A DNA stretch of 64,000 bases, taken from NCBI GenBank assembly GCA_026705465.1, contig JAPPAP010000025.1, positions 62,001 to 126,000 of the forward strand, given 5' to 3'. The DNA is from a bacterium. Lineage in GTDB: Bacteria; Actinomycetota; Acidimicrobiia; Acidimicrobiales; Bin134. Under the pieces are notes generated by a model, which saw only the letters and a program-made list of their open reading frames with translations, ran no database searches and was not told where the DNA came from. A program made the translations under genes and the position numbers. Below, piece by piece: positions 47,876 through 58,391 of this stretch (its first letter is position 1; each line of letters begins with the position of its first letter).

Positions 47876-48445
47876 TTGGCCATGCCCACGATCACCACCA
47901 ACGACCTCAAGAACGGCATGACATTGAACCTGGACGACGGCTTGTTCAACGTGGTCGAGTTCCAGCACGTCAAGCCGGGCAAGGGTGGCGCGTTCGTGCG
48001 CACCACTCTGAAGAACGCCCGCACCGGGGCCGTGTTGGACCGAACCTTCCGGGCCGGGGAGAAGGTGGAACGGGCCAACATCGACCGCCGAGAGATGCAG
48101 TACCTGTACTCCGACGGCGACGGCTACGTGTTCATGGACAGCGAAACCTACGAGCAGCTCCAAGTAGGCGCCGACGTACTGGGCGAGGCGGTGAACTATC
48201 TGGTGGAGAACAACTCGGTGATTCTCGGTATGTTCGGAACCGAGATTGTGGGCACCGATCTGCCCGCCGCAGTAGAGCTGGACATCGCCCAGACCGAGCC
48301 CGGCGTCCAGGGCGACCGGGTGTCGGGGGCCACCAAGCCGGCCACCTGCCAGACCGGCCTGGTGGTGCAGGTGCCTTTGTTCTTGAACCCCGGTGAGCGG
48401 ATCAAGGTGGACACCCGCACCGGCGAGTACATCAGCCGGGCGTGA
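47876..48445 (+). CDS. efp: Elongation factor P
   Basis: ITTNDLKNGMTLNLDDGLFNVVEFQHVKPGKGGAFVRTTLKN. Confidence 0.97.
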   Translation: MAMPTITTNDLKNGMTLNLDDGLFNVVEFQHVKPGKGGAFVRTTLKNARTGAVLDRTFRAGEKVERANIDRREMQYLYSDGDGYVFMDSETYEQLQVGADVLGEAVNYLVENNSVILGMFGTEIVGTDLPAAVELDIAQTEPGVQGDRVSGATKPATCQTGLVVQVPLFLNPGERIKVDTRTGEYISRA

Positions 48446-48480
48446 GCGTCCCGGTCGACATGGTGTCTCGTTGGTGACCT

Positions 48481-48909
48481 ATGAGCTCGCCCGATCCGCT
48501 GGTTGCGGGATCCCAGCGCCGCCAGGTGAGGGAGCGGGCCTTGGGCCTGCTCTATGAGGCCGAAGTCAAGGGCGTAGAGGCAGCGGAGTTGCTGGCCGCC
48601 CAAGAGCTCGCCCTCGACCCCTACGCCCACACATTGGTCAGCGGGACGGCCTATCACCAGGGCGAGATCGACGCCCGTTTGGAGGAGCTGTCCGAGGGCT
48701 GGACGGTGGCCCGAATGCCCGCGCTCGACCGGGCCATTTTGCGCCTGGCCAGCTTCGAGCTCTCTCACAGCACCGATATCTCTGTGGCGGTGATCATCAA
48801 CGAGGCGGTGGAGTTGGCCCACGAGTACTCCACGCCGGGGTCTGCCGGGTTCATCAACGGCCTGTTGTCCCAGGTGGCGGCCATCGTTCGGCCTACCGAG
48901 GACGGGTAG
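48481..48909 (+). CDS. nusB: Transcription antitermination protein NusB
   Basis: RRQVRERALGLLYEAEVKGV; MPALDRAILRLASFEL; VIINEAVELAHEYSTPGSAGFINGLL. Confidence 0.95.
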   Translation: MSSPDPLVAGSQRRQVRERALGLLYEAEVKGVEAAELLAAQELALDPYAHTLVSGTAYHQGEIDARLEELSEGWTVARMPALDRAILRLASFELSHSTDISVAVIINEAVELAHEYSTPGSAGFINGLLSQVAAIVRPTEDG

Positions 48910-48948
48910 AGAAATACCATCCCCGAACTTCGCGTCGGCAGGTGTATA

Positions 48949-48961
48949 GTGCTCTGAGCAC
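48949..48961. promoter_or_regulatory. Palindrome GTGCTC-T-GAGCAC just downstream of a TATAGT -10-like element in pyr leader
   Basis: TATAGT at 48945-48950; perfect 6-bp arms. Confidence 0.35.
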
Positions 48962-48967
48962 CCGTGA

Positions 48968-48990
48968 AGTGGGTCCAGCGAGGCCCATAC
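48968..48990 (+). promoter_or_regulatory. Candidate PyrR-binding loop RNA element
   Basis: UGGGUCCAGCGAGGCCCA hairpin matches the known PyrR-binding-loop core (UCCAGnGAGG) and precedes pyrR. Confidence 0.65.
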
Positions 48991-49010
48991 GGACATGGAG
49001 GAAATCGAGT

Positions 49011-49577
49011 TTGGCTGAACGCGAGCGCCGGCGAACGCCCCCCTACGGGGGCGTTTTCTCTGCCCGCACCCGAGTGATGGAAGCCGAGGACATCAAGCGG
49101 GCGACGTGGCGCATGGCCCACGAGATCATCGAGCGCAATCACGGCCTTGAGGGCGTGGTGATTGTGGGCTTGCAGACCGGCGGGGTGTGGCTGGCCGAGG
49201 ACGTCGTCGGTGCCTTGCATGAGATCGAGGGGGCCAAGCCTCCTTTGGGGACCCTCGACGTGGCCTTCCATCGCGACGACATCGGGCTAAGGCCCCTGCT
49301 GCCGGAGGCGCCCACCGATATCCCGTTCAACCTCGACGGCCAAGCGGTGGTGATGGTCGACGATGTGCTGTATACCGGCCGAACCATCCGGGCCGCGCTC
49401 GACGCGCTGAACAGCTACGGGCGGCCTCGGACCGTGCAGCTGGCGGTAATGGTGGACCGGGGCCACCGGGAGCTGCCCATCCGCCCCGACTTTGTGGGCA
49501 AGAACCTGCCTACCCGCCGCGACGAGATGGTTGACGCCCATCGCGATGGCGTCGATCTTGGAGAGATCGTCAAATGA
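49011..49577 (+). CDS. pyrR: Bifunctional pyr operon regulator/uracil phosphoribosyltransferase PyrR
   Basis: VMEAEDIKRATWRMAHEIIERN; VVMVDDVLYTGRTIRAALDAL. TTG start with GGAGG 9 nt upstream; start uncertain. Confidence 0.9.
   Translation: MAERERRRTPPYGGVFSARTRVMEAEDIKRATWRMAHEIIERNHGLEGVVIVGLQTGGVWLAEDVVGALHEIEGAKPPLGTLDVAFHRDDIGLRPLLPEAPTDIPFNLDGQAVVMVDDVLYTGRTIRAALDALNSYGRPRTVQLAVMVDRGHRELPIRPDFVGKNLPTRRDEMVDAHRDGVDLGEIVK
49034..49058 (+). terminator. Terminator-like hairpin in the pyr leader/early pyrR
   Basis: AACGCCCCC-CTAC-GGGGGCGTT (9-bp perfect stem) followed by TTCTC. Confidence 0.5.
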
Positions 49578-50512
49578 AGCACCTGTTGTCGATCAACGAT
49601 TTGGGTGCCGATGGGATAAACGAGGTTTGCCGCTTGGCTGACCTCTTCACCGAGGTGTCGCAGAGGCCCATTCCCAAGGTTCCCGCCCTGCGGGGCAAGA
49701 CGGTGGCGATGCTGTTCTATGAGGACTCCACCCGGACCCGGCTCTCGTTCGAGGTGGCGGCCCGGCGCCTTTCAGCCGACGTGATGGGCTTCAGCGTGTC
49801 CAGCTCGTCGGTCAACAAAGGAGAGTCGGTGCGCGACACGGTGAACACCATTTCTGCCATGGGGCCCGATGCCCTCGTGGTTCGCCACCGCTCGGCCGGG
49901 GTGCCCCACCAGGTGACCGGCTGGACCAGCGCCGGCGTGATCAATGCCGGGGACGGCTGGCACGAGCATCCCACCCAGGCGCTGCTCGACTGTTACACCA
50001 TCCGCGACAGATTGGGGTCGGTGGCCGGTCGGCGCATCGTGATCTTGGGAGACATCAAGCACTCCCGGGTGGCCCGCTCCTGCGTGATGGCGTTCACCTC
50101 GCTGGGGGCGAAGGTCACGCTGGTGGCCCCTCCCACGCTTCTGCCCCCCGCGGTGGACTCATGGCCGGTGGACGTCAGCTTCAGCCTCGACGCCGTGCTC
50201 AGCGACTGCGACGTGGTGTACGGGCTTCGGGTGCAACACGAGCGCCAGGCTGAGGCATTGCTGCCGTCGCTGCGGGAGTACACCGCCCAGTGGGGGCTCA
50301 CGGTGGATCGGGCGGCCCGTCTGCCCGTTGGGGCGTTGGTCATGCATCCCGGCCCGGTCAACCGGGGGGTGGAGATCGCTCCCGAAGTGCTGGACCAGCC
50401 CAATGCCACCCTTAATGAGCAGGTCCGTCACGGGGTGGCGGTGCGCATGGCCGTGCTCTATCTCCTATTGGCCGCCGACCCCGACCTCCACCCCGAAGGC
50501 GAAGCCTCATGA
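49574..50512 (+). CDS. pyrB: Aspartate carbamoyltransferase catalytic subunit
   Basis: FYEDSTRTRLSFEVAARRL; HPTQALLDCYTI; MHPGPVNRGVEI. Confidence 0.96.
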   Translation: MKHLLSINDLGADGINEVCRLADLFTEVSQRPIPKVPALRGKTVAMLFYEDSTRTRLSFEVAARRLSADVMGFSVSSSSVNKGESVRDTVNTISAMGPDALVVRHRSAGVPHQVTGWTSAGVINAGDGWHEHPTQALLDCYTIRDRLGSVAGRRIVILGDIKHSRVARSCVMAFTSLGAKVTLVAPPTLLPPAVDSWPVDVSFSLDAVLSDCDVVYGLRVQHERQAEALLPSLREYTAQWGLTVDRAARLPVGALVMHPGPVNRGVEIAPEVLDQPNATLNEQVRHGVAVRMAVLYLLLAADPDLHPEGEAS

Positions 50513-51780
50513 GCACAGTGATCAAAGGCGGCTTGGTCATCGACCAGACCGGAGAGCGCACCGCCGATGTAGTGGTCGACGATGGTCGGATTGTGGCCGT
50601 CGGCACCGATCTGTCGGGGGATGAGATTCTGGACGCATCAGGCTGCGTGGTGGCCCCCGGCTTCGTCGACCTGCACGCCCACCTGCGCCAACCTGGCGCC
50701 GAGGAGGCCGAGACCATCGAAACCGGAAGCTGGGCTGCGATCCGAGGCGGATTTAGCGCGGTGGTGGCCATGCCCAACACCAACCCGCCCATCGACTGTG
50801 CCGCCGTGGTGCAAGAAGTGCTGGCTCTGGGGGCCAAGGCGCCCTGCGATGTGTACACCTCCGGGGCCATCACCGTGGAGCGCAAAGGGGCCCAGCTTGC
50901 ACCTATGGCCGAGATGGCCGAGCTGGGCGTGCGGCTGTTCACCGACGACGGCAACGGGGTTCAAGAAGCCGGGCTTATGCGCCGGGCCATGGAATACGCC
51001 GCTGGCTTGGGAGTGATACTGGCCCAGCACTGCGAAGTAGATTCCCTGGCCGCCGGGGGTCACATGCACGAGGGGGAGTGGTCCAGCCGGCTGGGCATTC
51101 CCGGCGTGCCTGCCGAGGCCGAGGAGCTCATGGTCATGCGGGATATCGCCCTCAGCCGCTTCACCGGCGCCCCCGTCCACTTCCAACACCTGTCCACCCG
51201 GGGTTCCATCGCCATGGTGAGGGCAGCCCGTCAAGCCGGGGTGGCGGTCACCGCCGAAGCAGCCACCCATCATTTCACCCTCACCGACGAGGATTGCGCC
51301 TCCTACGACCCGGTGTTCAAGGTCAACCCCCCTCTGCGTCCGGCCGATGATCGCGATGCGGTGCGCGAGGGTTTGGCCGACGGAGCCGTCGATGCCATCG
51401 CCACCGACCACGCCCCCCATACGATGGATGCCAAGGAGAGGCCTTTCGATCAGGCGCCGCCGGGGATGCTCGGGCTGGAGACGGCCCTGGCTCTGGCGCT
51501 GACTGAGTTGAACCTTCCCGTTGCCGAGGTGGTGGGGCTGTTGAGTTGGCGACCGGCGGCCATTGCTGGGTTGAAGGGCGTTCATGGCGGGCCAATTGTG
51601 CCCGACGCGCCAGCCAACCTTTGCGTGTTCGATCCCCAAGAGACTTGGACCGTTGACCCACACGACACGGCCAGCCGTTCCCGCAACAACCCCTATGCCG
51701 AACGCACGGTGCGCGGTCGGGTTCGCCATACCATCGTCGGCGGCCAGACAGTGCTGGTCGACCAGGTGATGAGGCCATGA
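50509..51780 (+). CDS. pyrC: Dihydroorotase
   Basis: VDLHAHLRQPGAEEAETIE; ATDHAPHTMDAKERPFDQAPPGMLGLE. Confidence 0.95.
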   Translation: MSTVIKGGLVIDQTGERTADVVVDDGRIVAVGTDLSGDEILDASGCVVAPGFVDLHAHLRQPGAEEAETIETGSWAAIRGGFSAVVAMPNTNPPIDCAAVVQEVLALGAKAPCDVYTSGAITVERKGAQLAPMAEMAELGVRLFTDDGNGVQEAGLMRRAMEYAAGLGVILAQHCEVDSLAAGGHMHEGEWSSRLGIPGVPAEAEELMVMRDIALSRFTGAPVHFQHLSTRGSIAMVRAARQAGVAVTAEAATHHFTLTDEDCASYDPVFKVNPPLRPADDRDAVREGLADGAVDAIATDHAPHTMDAKERPFDQAPPGMLGLETALALALTELNLPVAEVVGLLSWRPAAIAGLKGVHGGPIVPDAPANLCVFDPQETWTVDPHDTASRSRNNPYAERTVRGRVRHTIVGGQTVLVDQVMRP

Positions 51781-51827
51781 CCCAAGGGCAGGGCTTCGCC
51801 TTGGTGGCGTCGGAGACAAATCCATGA
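51777..51827 (+). other. Micro-[19 protein letters not shown] bridging pyrC stop and carA start
   Basis: Start overlaps pyrC TGA (ATGA 51777-51780); TGA 51825-51827 overlaps carA ATG 51824. Confidence 0.5.
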
Positions 51828-53023
51828 TCCGCGAGGCGGCATTGGTGCTCAGCGACGGCGAGGTGTTCGAGGGCGAGGCCATCGGTGCCGAGCCTGCCAC
51901 CGGCATCACCTCTGGCGAGGTGGTGTTCAACACCGTGCTCACTGGCTATCAGGAGGTGATCACCGATCCTTCCTACGCCGGGCAGATCATCACCTTCACC
52001 TACCCCCACATCGGCAATTACGGCGTTACTCCAGCCGATCACGAGAGCCGCCGCCCCTTTTGCCGGGGAGTGATCGTGCGGGACATGGCCCGCCGCCGCT
52101 CCAACTGGCGGGCTACCGGCGACCTGGAGGCGTTCTTGGGCGAACAGGGCATCGCCGGCCTGGCCGGGGTGGACACCCGGCGGCTCACCACCCACATCCG
52201 CGATGCCGGAGCCATGCCCGGTGCTTTCGGTACCGCGGCCGAATCCGACCTTCGGGCCGCGGCGCAAGCCGAGCCCGGCACCGACGGCGTGGATTTGGTG
52301 GCCACCGTCACCCGCCACAAATCCGAGCACTTCTCCAGCACCAGGGATGACGGCAAGCCGCCCCACGAGGTCGTGGCTCTCGACTACGGGCTCAAAGCCA
52401 CCATCGTCCACCACCTGCGGACGATCGCCCAGGTGGAGGTGGTGCCGGCTAGCACCTTGGCCGCCGACATCCTGGCCCGTCAGCCCGACGGGGTGTTCTT
52501 GTCTAACGGCCCCGGTGATCCTGAGGCGGTAGTGGGGGCGGTCGACACCATTTCCGCCTTGCTGGGCGAGGTTCCGATCTTCGGCATCTGTTTGGGCCAT
52601 CAACTCCTGGCCTCGGCGTTGGGCGCGGAGACCTTCAAGCTGCCCTTCGGCCATCATGGCGGCAACCACCCGGTACGCAATTTGGCCACCGGTGCGGTGG
52701 AGATCACCAGTCAGAACCACAACTTTTGCGTGGCCGACAGCACTATTCCCGGCGCCGATATCACCCACATCAATCTCAACGACCACACCGTGGAGGGTCT
52801 GCGCTGCCGAGACTTGCCCGCGTTCAGCGTCCAATACCACCCCGAAGCTGGCCCCGGCCCCCACGACTCCCGCTATCTCTTCAAACTCTTTGACGAACTC
52901 ATGGCTGGACAAAAGAGGGCGGGGGGTGGCCCGGCTCAGGGCGCCCGCCGCCCGCAGCGTCGGCGAGGACGGCGGGCTGGGCCGGGACAGGACCCGCCGC
53001 CCGGGGGGTCGACAGATGCCTAA
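51824..53023 (+). CDS. carA: Carbamoyl-phosphate synthase small subunit
   Basis: [51 protein letters not shown]-rich tail of about 40 aa. Confidence 0.95.
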   Translation: MIREAALVLSDGEVFEGEAIGAEPATGITSGEVVFNTVLTGYQEVITDPSYAGQIITFTYPHIGNYGVTPADHESRRPFCRGVIVRDMARRRSNWRATGDLEAFLGEQGIAGLAGVDTRRLTTHIRDAGAMPGAFGTAAESDLRAAAQAEPGTDGVDLVATVTRHKSEHFSSTRDDGKPPHEVVALDYGLKATIVHHLRTIAQVEVVPASTLAADILARQPDGVFLSNGPGDPEAVVGAVDTISALLGEVPIFGICLGHQLLASALGAETFKLPFGHHGGNHPVRNLATGAVEITSQNHNFCVADSTIPGADITHINLNDHTVEGLRCRDLPAFSVQYHPEAGPGPHDSRYLFKLFDELMAGQKRAGGGPAQGARRPQRRRGRRAGPGQDPPPGGSTDA

Positions 53024-56000
53024 GCGCACCGACATCGAGTCGATCCTGCTCATCGGGTCGGGCCCCATCGTGATCGGCCAGGCCTGTGAGTTCGACTACT
53101 CCGGCACCCAGGCCTGCCGGGTACTGCGCGACGAGGGCTACCGGGTGGTGCTGGCCAACTCCAACCCGGCCACCATCATGACCGACCCCGAATTCGCCGA
53201 CGCCACCTACATCGAACCCCTCAGCCTCGAGGTGCTCACCAGCATCATCCAGCGGGAGCAACCCGACGTGCTGCTGCCCACCCTGGGCGGGCAGACCGCG
53301 CTGAACCTGGCCATGGAGCTGATCGAGGCGGGGGTGGTGGACAAGTACGGGGTGGAGGTGATCGGGGCCAACCAAAGCGCTATCTCCACCGCCGAGGACC
53401 GAGCGAAATTCCGCCAGGCCATGATCGACATCGGACTGCCCGTGCCCCCCTCGGCTACCGCCAACACCCTGGACGAGGCCATAGAGATCATGGAGCGCAT
53501 CGGTTTGCCGGTGATCATCCGGCCGGCCTACATCCTGGGCGGCACCGGCACCGGCATCGCCCATACTCCCGAGCAGGGCCGAGAGATGGCGGCCTACGGC
53601 TTGGCTGCCAGCCCCATCAGCGAGATCCTCATCGAGCAGTCGATCGCTGGTTGGAAGGAATACGAGCTCGAGGTGATGCGAGACCGGGCCAACAACTGCG
53701 TGGTGGTGTGTACCATCGAAAACCTCGATCCCATGGGGGTCCACACCGGTGACTCCATCACCGTGGCCCCGGCCCAGACCCTCTCCGATGTCGAGTACCA
53801 GGTGCTGCGAGACGCCGCCTTTGCCTGCATTCGCCGGGTGGGGGTGGAAACCGGCGGCTCCAACATCCAGTTCGCGGTCAACCCCGACAACGGTGAATTC
53901 GTGATTATCGAGATGAACCCGAGGGTGTCTCGGTCGTCCGCTCTGGCCTCCAAGGCCACCGGGTTCCCCATTGCCAAGATCGCCGCCCGCTTGGCCGTGG
54001 GCTACACCCTGGATGAGATTCCCAACGACATCACCGAGAAGACTCCGGCTTGTTTCGAGCCGGTCATCGACTACGTGGTCACCAAAGTGCCCCGGTGGGC
54101 GTTCGAGAAGTTCTCCGGGGTGTCCGGTGTGCTCAACACCCAGATGCAGTCGGTGGGGGAGGTCATGGCCATCGCCCGCACCTTCACCGAATCGCTCCAA
54201 AAGGGGCTGCGCTCGCTGGAGTTGGGCCGCCACGGCCTCAACGCCGATCCGGCCGAGGCCGCCTACGACGCGCTCAGCGACGACGAGCTGCTGGCCGCGG
54301 CCGCGGTCCCCACCCCTGAGCGGATCTTCCAACTTGAGGCCCTGCTGCGCCGGGGTTTCACCGTGGCCCAGCTCTATGAGGCCACCAAGGTGGACCCGTG
54401 GTTCTGCGATCAGCTCCTTCAGATCACCGAGGAGCGGGCCGCGCTGGTCGAGTGCGGCTTCGACGCCATGACTCCCCGGGCATGGAAGCGAGCCAAGCAG
54501 TTCGGATTCTCCGACGCCCAGCTCGGCTATCTCTGGGGGGTGCCGGCTGCCGAGGTACGAGAGGCTCGCATCGCCGCTGGCGTGGAGGCCACATTCAAAA
54601 CGGTGGACACCTGCTCGGCCGAGTTCGAGGCCGAGACCCCGTACCACTATTCCACCTACGAGGACGTGGGCGAGGTGGCCCCTTCCGATCAGGCCAAGGT
54701 GATCATCTTGGGCTCGGGGCCGAATCGGATCGGCCAGGGCGTTGAGTTCGACTACTGCTGCGTCCATGCGGCCTTCGCGCTGTCGGAGGCGGGCTATGAG
54801 ACCATCATGGTCAACTGCAACCCCGAAACGGTGTCCACCGACTACGACACCAGCGACCGCCTCTATTTCGAGCCCCTCACCGAGGAAGACGTGCGCAACG
54901 TGATCGACGCCGAGATGCGCTCGTCGCAGGCCGCCGGGGGTTCCGGCATAGCCGGGGTGGTGGTGTCGCTCGGCGGGCAGACACCGCTCAAGCTGGCCGG
55001 CGTACTGCCCGATGGGTTGGTGGTGGGCACCAGCGCAGAGAGCATCGACCTGGCCGAGGACCGGGAGCGCTGGAATGCCCTGTGCGCCCGCCTCGACATC
55101 CCCCAGCCCGCCGGGGGCACCGCGGCGACTGTGGATGAGGCCCTAGCTGTGGCCGACCGAATCGGCTATCCGGTGCTGGTGCGCCCCTCCTATGTGCTGG
55201 GAGGTCGGGCCATGGTCATCGTCTACGCCGACGATGACTTGCGCGACGCCATGGCCGAGATGGCCGCCTCGGGGTCTCTGGGTCGGGAGGGCGGGCTCTC
55301 GGCTGAGCGGCCGGTGCTGATCGATCGGTTCTTGGAGGACGCCACCGAAGTAGACGTGGACGCCATCCGAGACATGACCGGCGAAGTGGTCATCGGCGGG
55401 GTGATGGAGCACGTCGAGGAGGCCGGGGTCCATTCCGGCGACAGCGCCTGCATGCTGCCGCCGGTTCATCTCTCCGAGGCGACGGTGGCCCTGTTGGAGC
55501 GCTATCTGAAGGACATCGCCCACGCGCTCGACGTGGTGGGGCTCATCAATGTGCAGTTCGCGGTCAAACAGTTCGGCACCGGGGCGGCCGACCAGGTGTT
55601 CGTACTAGAGGCAAACCCCCGGGCATCGCGTACCGTGCCGTTTGTGGCCAAGGCCACTGGCGTGCCCCTGGTAAAAGTTGCCACCAGGGTCATGATGGGC
55701 GCCAGCCTGGCCGATCTGCGCCAGGAGGGGCTGTTGGGGCGAAGGTCCAACGGCGACCATATCTCCGTGAAAGAAGCCGTGTTGCCGTTCAGCCGCTTTC
55801 CCGAAGCTGATGCCATTCTGGGTCCGGAGATGAAGTCCACCGGCGAGGTTATGGGCATCGACTTGCGGCCCGGCCTGGCGTTTGCCAAGAGCCAGGTCGC
55901 GGCAGGGGCGCCGCTGCCCACTCACGGCACGGTGCTGATGTCTTTGGCCGACCGGGACAAGGCCGCCGGGGTGGAGATGGCCCGGGTGTTCACCGGGTTG

Positions 56001-56354
56001 GGCTTAGCTGTCGCGGCCACCTCCGGCACTGCGGCGGCGTTGTCCGAGGCTGGTGTCCCCGTATCCGAGACAGTGGCCAAGGTGGGCGAGGGAGGCACCG
56101 ACGTGGTTGAGCTGATCGACAGCGGCCAGGTGCAGTTGGTGGTCAACACGCCGAGAGGTCGAGGATCTCGGGCTGATGGCGATCACATCAGACGGGCAGC
56201 CAGCCGCAATCGGGTTCCGCTGTTGACCACCGCCTCAGCCGGTCTGGCCGCGGCCGACGGCATGGCCGATTCGGCCCGCCACCCGCTGCGGGTGCGGTCG
56301 CTTCAGGAATACCACCGAGGCGTAACCAGCGATCAGCTGGCCTTGGAGCTATGA
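53016..56354 (+). CDS. carB: Carbamoyl-phosphate synthase large subunit
   Basis: [37 protein letters not shown]; two ATP-grasp halves; start reset from 52656. Confidence 0.97.
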   Translation: MPKRTDIESILLIGSGPIVIGQACEFDYSGTQACRVLRDEGYRVVLANSNPATIMTDPEFADATYIEPLSLEVLTSIIQREQPDVLLPTLGGQTALNLAMELIEAGVVDKYGVEVIGANQSAISTAEDRAKFRQAMIDIGLPVPPSATANTLDEAIEIMERIGLPVIIRPAYILGGTGTGIAHTPEQGREMAAYGLAASPISEILIEQSIAGWKEYELEVMRDRANNCVVVCTIENLDPMGVHTGDSITVAPAQTLSDVEYQVLRDAAFACIRRVGVETGGSNIQFAVNPDNGEFVIIEMNPRVSRSSALASKATGFPIAKIAARLAVGYTLDEIPNDITEKTPACFEPVIDYVVTKVPRWAFEKFSGVSGVLNTQMQSVGEVMAIARTFTESLQKGLRSLELGRHGLNADPAEAAYDALSDDELLAAAAVPTPERIFQLEALLRRGFTVAQLYEATKVDPWFCDQLLQITEERAALVECGFDAMTPRAWKRAKQFGFSDAQLGYLWGVPAAEVREARIAAGVEATFKTVDTCSAEFEAETPYHYSTYEDVGEVAPSDQAKVIILGSGPNRIGQGVEFDYCCVHAAFALSEAGYETIMVNCNPETVSTDYDTSDRLYFEPLTEEDVRNVIDAEMRSSQAAGGSGIAGVVVSLGGQTPLKLAGVLPDGLVVGTSAESIDLAEDRERWNALCARLDIPQPAGGTAATVDEALAVADRIGYPVLVRPSYVLGGRAMVIVYADDDLRDAMAEMAASGSLGREGGLSAERPVLIDRFLEDATEVDVDAIRDMTGEVVIGGVMEHVEEAGVHSGDSACMLPPVHLSEATVALLERYLKDIAHALDVVGLINVQFAVKQFGTGAADQVFVLEANPRASRTVPFVAKATGVPLVKVATRVMMGASLADLRQEGLLGRRSNGDHISVKEAVLPFSRFPEADAILGPEMKSTGEVMGIDLRPGLAFAKSQVAAGAPLPTHGTVLMSLADRDKAAGVEMARVFTGLGLAVAATSGTAAALSEAGVPVSETVAKVGEGGTDVVELIDSGQVQLVVNTPRGRGSRADGDHIRRAASRNRVPLLTTASAGLAAADGMADSARHPLRVRSLQEYHRGVTSDQLALEL

Positions 56355-57295
56355 GCAGGCGCGGTTTCCAGAGCTTGGAACTGGAAACCGCCATTGGCTC
56401 GGTTCTGTTGCCCAATCCCGTAATGACTGCCTCGGGGACGGTGGGCCACAGCACTGAGCTGGCCCGCTACCTGGACTACTCGGAGGTGGGCGCAGTGGTG
56501 GTCAAGTCGCTGGCCCCCTACGAATGGCCGGGCAACCCTGCGCCCCGGGTCCATCCGGTGCCCGCAGGAATGATCAACAGCGTGGGCCTGCAAGGTCCCG
56601 GCCTGCCCCGATGGCTGGCCGAAGAACTGCCGGCGCAGGCCGCCTCCGGCGCTCGGGTGGTGGTGTCGATCTGGGGGCGCACCCTGGACGACTACGCCGC
56701 CGCCTCCGAGCTGCTGGCATCTGCCGACGGCCCTGCTATGGAGGCCGTGGTCGCGGTGGAGGTCAACGTCTCCTGTCCCAATCTGGAGGATCGGGGCCGC
56801 ATGTTCTCCCACTCCGCGACCATGACCCAGGCCGCGCTGGCCGCCACCGAATCCTGCGGCCTTCCCCGATGGGCCAAGCTCAGCGCCACCGGCGACCTCG
56901 TGGAGATTGCCGCCGCCGCGGTTGAGGGTGGCGCGGAGGCCCTGACCCTCATCAATACTCTGCTGGGTATGGTCGTCGACACCGAGTCCCGCAAGCCGGT
57001 GTTGGGCGGGGGCGGGGGAGGAGTGTCAGGCCGGGCTATAGGCCCGGTAGCAGTGAGATCGGTGTACGACGTGTACGCGGCCATGCCCGATGTGCCCATC
57101 ATCGGGGTGGGCGGGATCGCCTCGGGTTCCGGTGCGGTGGAAATGATGATGGCCGGGGCTAGCGCCGTGCAGGTGGGCACGGCCACGTTCGCTGACCCCC
57201 AGGCCCCGACCAAAGTCCTGCGGGAGCTGGCCCGCTGGTGCACATCCCACGATGTAAGTCGACTGAACGAGCTGATTGGAGCAGCCCATGAGTGA
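56351..57295 (+). CDS. pyrD: Dihydroorotate dehydrogenase
   Basis: [61 protein letters not shown]. Confidence 0.93.
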   Translation: MSRRGFQSLELETAIGSVLLPNPVMTASGTVGHSTELARYLDYSEVGAVVVKSLAPYEWPGNPAPRVHPVPAGMINSVGLQGPGLPRWLAEELPAQAASGARVVVSIWGRTLDDYAAASELLASADGPAMEAVVAVEVNVSCPNLEDRGRMFSHSATMTQAALAATESCGLPRWAKLSATGDLVEIAAAAVEGGAEALTLINTLLGMVVDTESRKPVLGGGGGGVSGRAIGPVAVRSVYDVYAAMPDVPIIGVGGIASGSGAVEMMMAGASAVQVGTATFADPQAPTKVLRELARWCTSHDVSRLNELIGAAHE

Positions 57296-58022
57296 GACGA
57301 CGCGCGATTCCCGCCTGGCCATTGCGCTGGATGTGGATGATCTGAATATGGCCTGTGTGATGGCCGATGCCGTCCACCCCTGGATGGGAGTGGCCAAGGT
57401 GGGGTTCGAGCTGTTCGCCACTGCTGGCCCCACCGCGATCACCGCCATGATTGATCGGGGCTACGAGGTGTTCGCCGACCTCAAACTGCACGACATCCCC
57501 GCCACGGTGGGGCGGGCCGCGGCCAAATTGGGCCGAACCGGAGTTCGCTGGCTCACCGTCCACACCGTTGGCGGGGCCGACATGCTGCGGGCCGGGGTGG
57601 AGGGCCTGGCCGAAGGCAGCGAGGGGGTAGCCCAGGTTCTGGGAGTGACCATTCTGACCAGCGACGCCGACCGATCCCAGGACGTACTCGAATCGAGGGT
57701 AGCCCTGGCCCGCGACGCCGGCTGCGGCGGTGTGATCTGCTCGGCCGCAGATCTTCCGGTGGTCAAAGGGATAGCGCCGGAACTGTCCTGTGTTGTGCCC
57801 GGCATCCGCCTCCCCGGCTCAAGTCACAACGATCAGGCCAGTGTGGCCACCCCCGATGCCGCCATCGCCGCCGGAGCCTCCATCCTGGTGGTCGGCCGTA
57901 CTGTGACTGCCGACGTTCAAGGGTTGACCATTCGCTCGAATCATCTGGCCAAGGCATTGGCCGACATGGCCGACAAGGCTCGACTGGTAGCGACCAGCAT
58001 TAACCGGGGAAATCCGCTATAA
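57288..58022 (+). CDS. pyrF: Orotidine 5'-phosphate decarboxylase
   Basis: LAIALDVDDLN; VFADLKLHDIPATVGRAA; VVPGIRLPG. Confidence 0.94.
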   Translation: MSETTRDSRLAIALDVDDLNMACVMADAVHPWMGVAKVGFELFATAGPTAITAMIDRGYEVFADLKLHDIPATVGRAAAKLGRTGVRWLTVHTVGGADMLRAGVEGLAEGSEGVAQVLGVTILTSDADRSQDVLESRVALARDAGCGGVICSAADLPVVKGIAPELSCVVPGIRLPGSSHNDQASVATPDAAIAAGASILVVGRTVTADVQGLTIRSNHLAKALADMADKARLVATSINRGNPL

Positions 58023-58038
58023 GACTTGAAGTCCAAAC

Positions 58039-58044
58039 TACAAT
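58039..58044 (+). promoter_or_regulatory. Candidate -10 (TACAAT) for leaderless mIHF
   Basis: 6 nt gap to ATG 58051. Confidence 0.45.
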
Positions 58045-58050
58045 GGTGTA

Positions 58051-58368
58051 ATGGCAGGACCCCCACAATTGACAGCTGAGCAGCGCCGGGCGGCGCTGGC
58101 CAAGGCCGGCGAGGTGCGCCGCAAGCGTGCTGAAGTCAAGCAAATGCTCAAGATGAGGTCGATCTCGCTCTCTGACTTGCTGGCACAAGCGGAAACCGAT
58201 GACGTGGTCGCAGGAACCAAAGTGCTCGCCGTCCTGGAGTCCCTTCCAGGCATGGGCAAGGTTCGGGCTCGCAGGATGATGGAGGAGATCGGCATTGCCG
58301 ATAGCCGCCGCATCCGCGGTCTTGGCGATCAGCAGCGGGCTTCGCTGCTGGCACGCTGCGGCGACTAG
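58051..58368 (+). CDS. mihF: Actinobacterial integration host factor (mIHF)
   Basis: [32 protein letters not shown]...[40 protein letters not shown]. Confidence 0.93.
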   Translation: MAGPPQLTAEQRRAALAKAGEVRRKRAEVKQMLKMRSISLSDLLAQAETDDVVAGTKVLAVLESLPGMGKVRARRMMEEIGIADSRRIRGLGDQQRASLLARCGD

Positions 58369-58391
58369 TAGATCAACCACTGATCATCGTT

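Noticed and set aside
47866-47882. GGCCAgaattTGGCC palindrome at efp start as an operator
   Set aside because: Only 5-bp arms in GC-rich context; could be chance.
50638-51942. 434-aa antisense ORF opposite pyrC
   Set aside because: Shadow ORF of conserved dihydroorotase.
51323-53068. 581-aa antisense ORF opposite pyrC/carA
   Set aside because: Shadow ORF; sense strand conserved genes, no domain-like sequence.
52899-54767. 622-aa antisense ORF opposite carA/carB
   Set aside because: H/G/V/Q/D-rich shadow ORF from codon bias in a GC-rich genome; opposite strand encodes unmistakable CarB.
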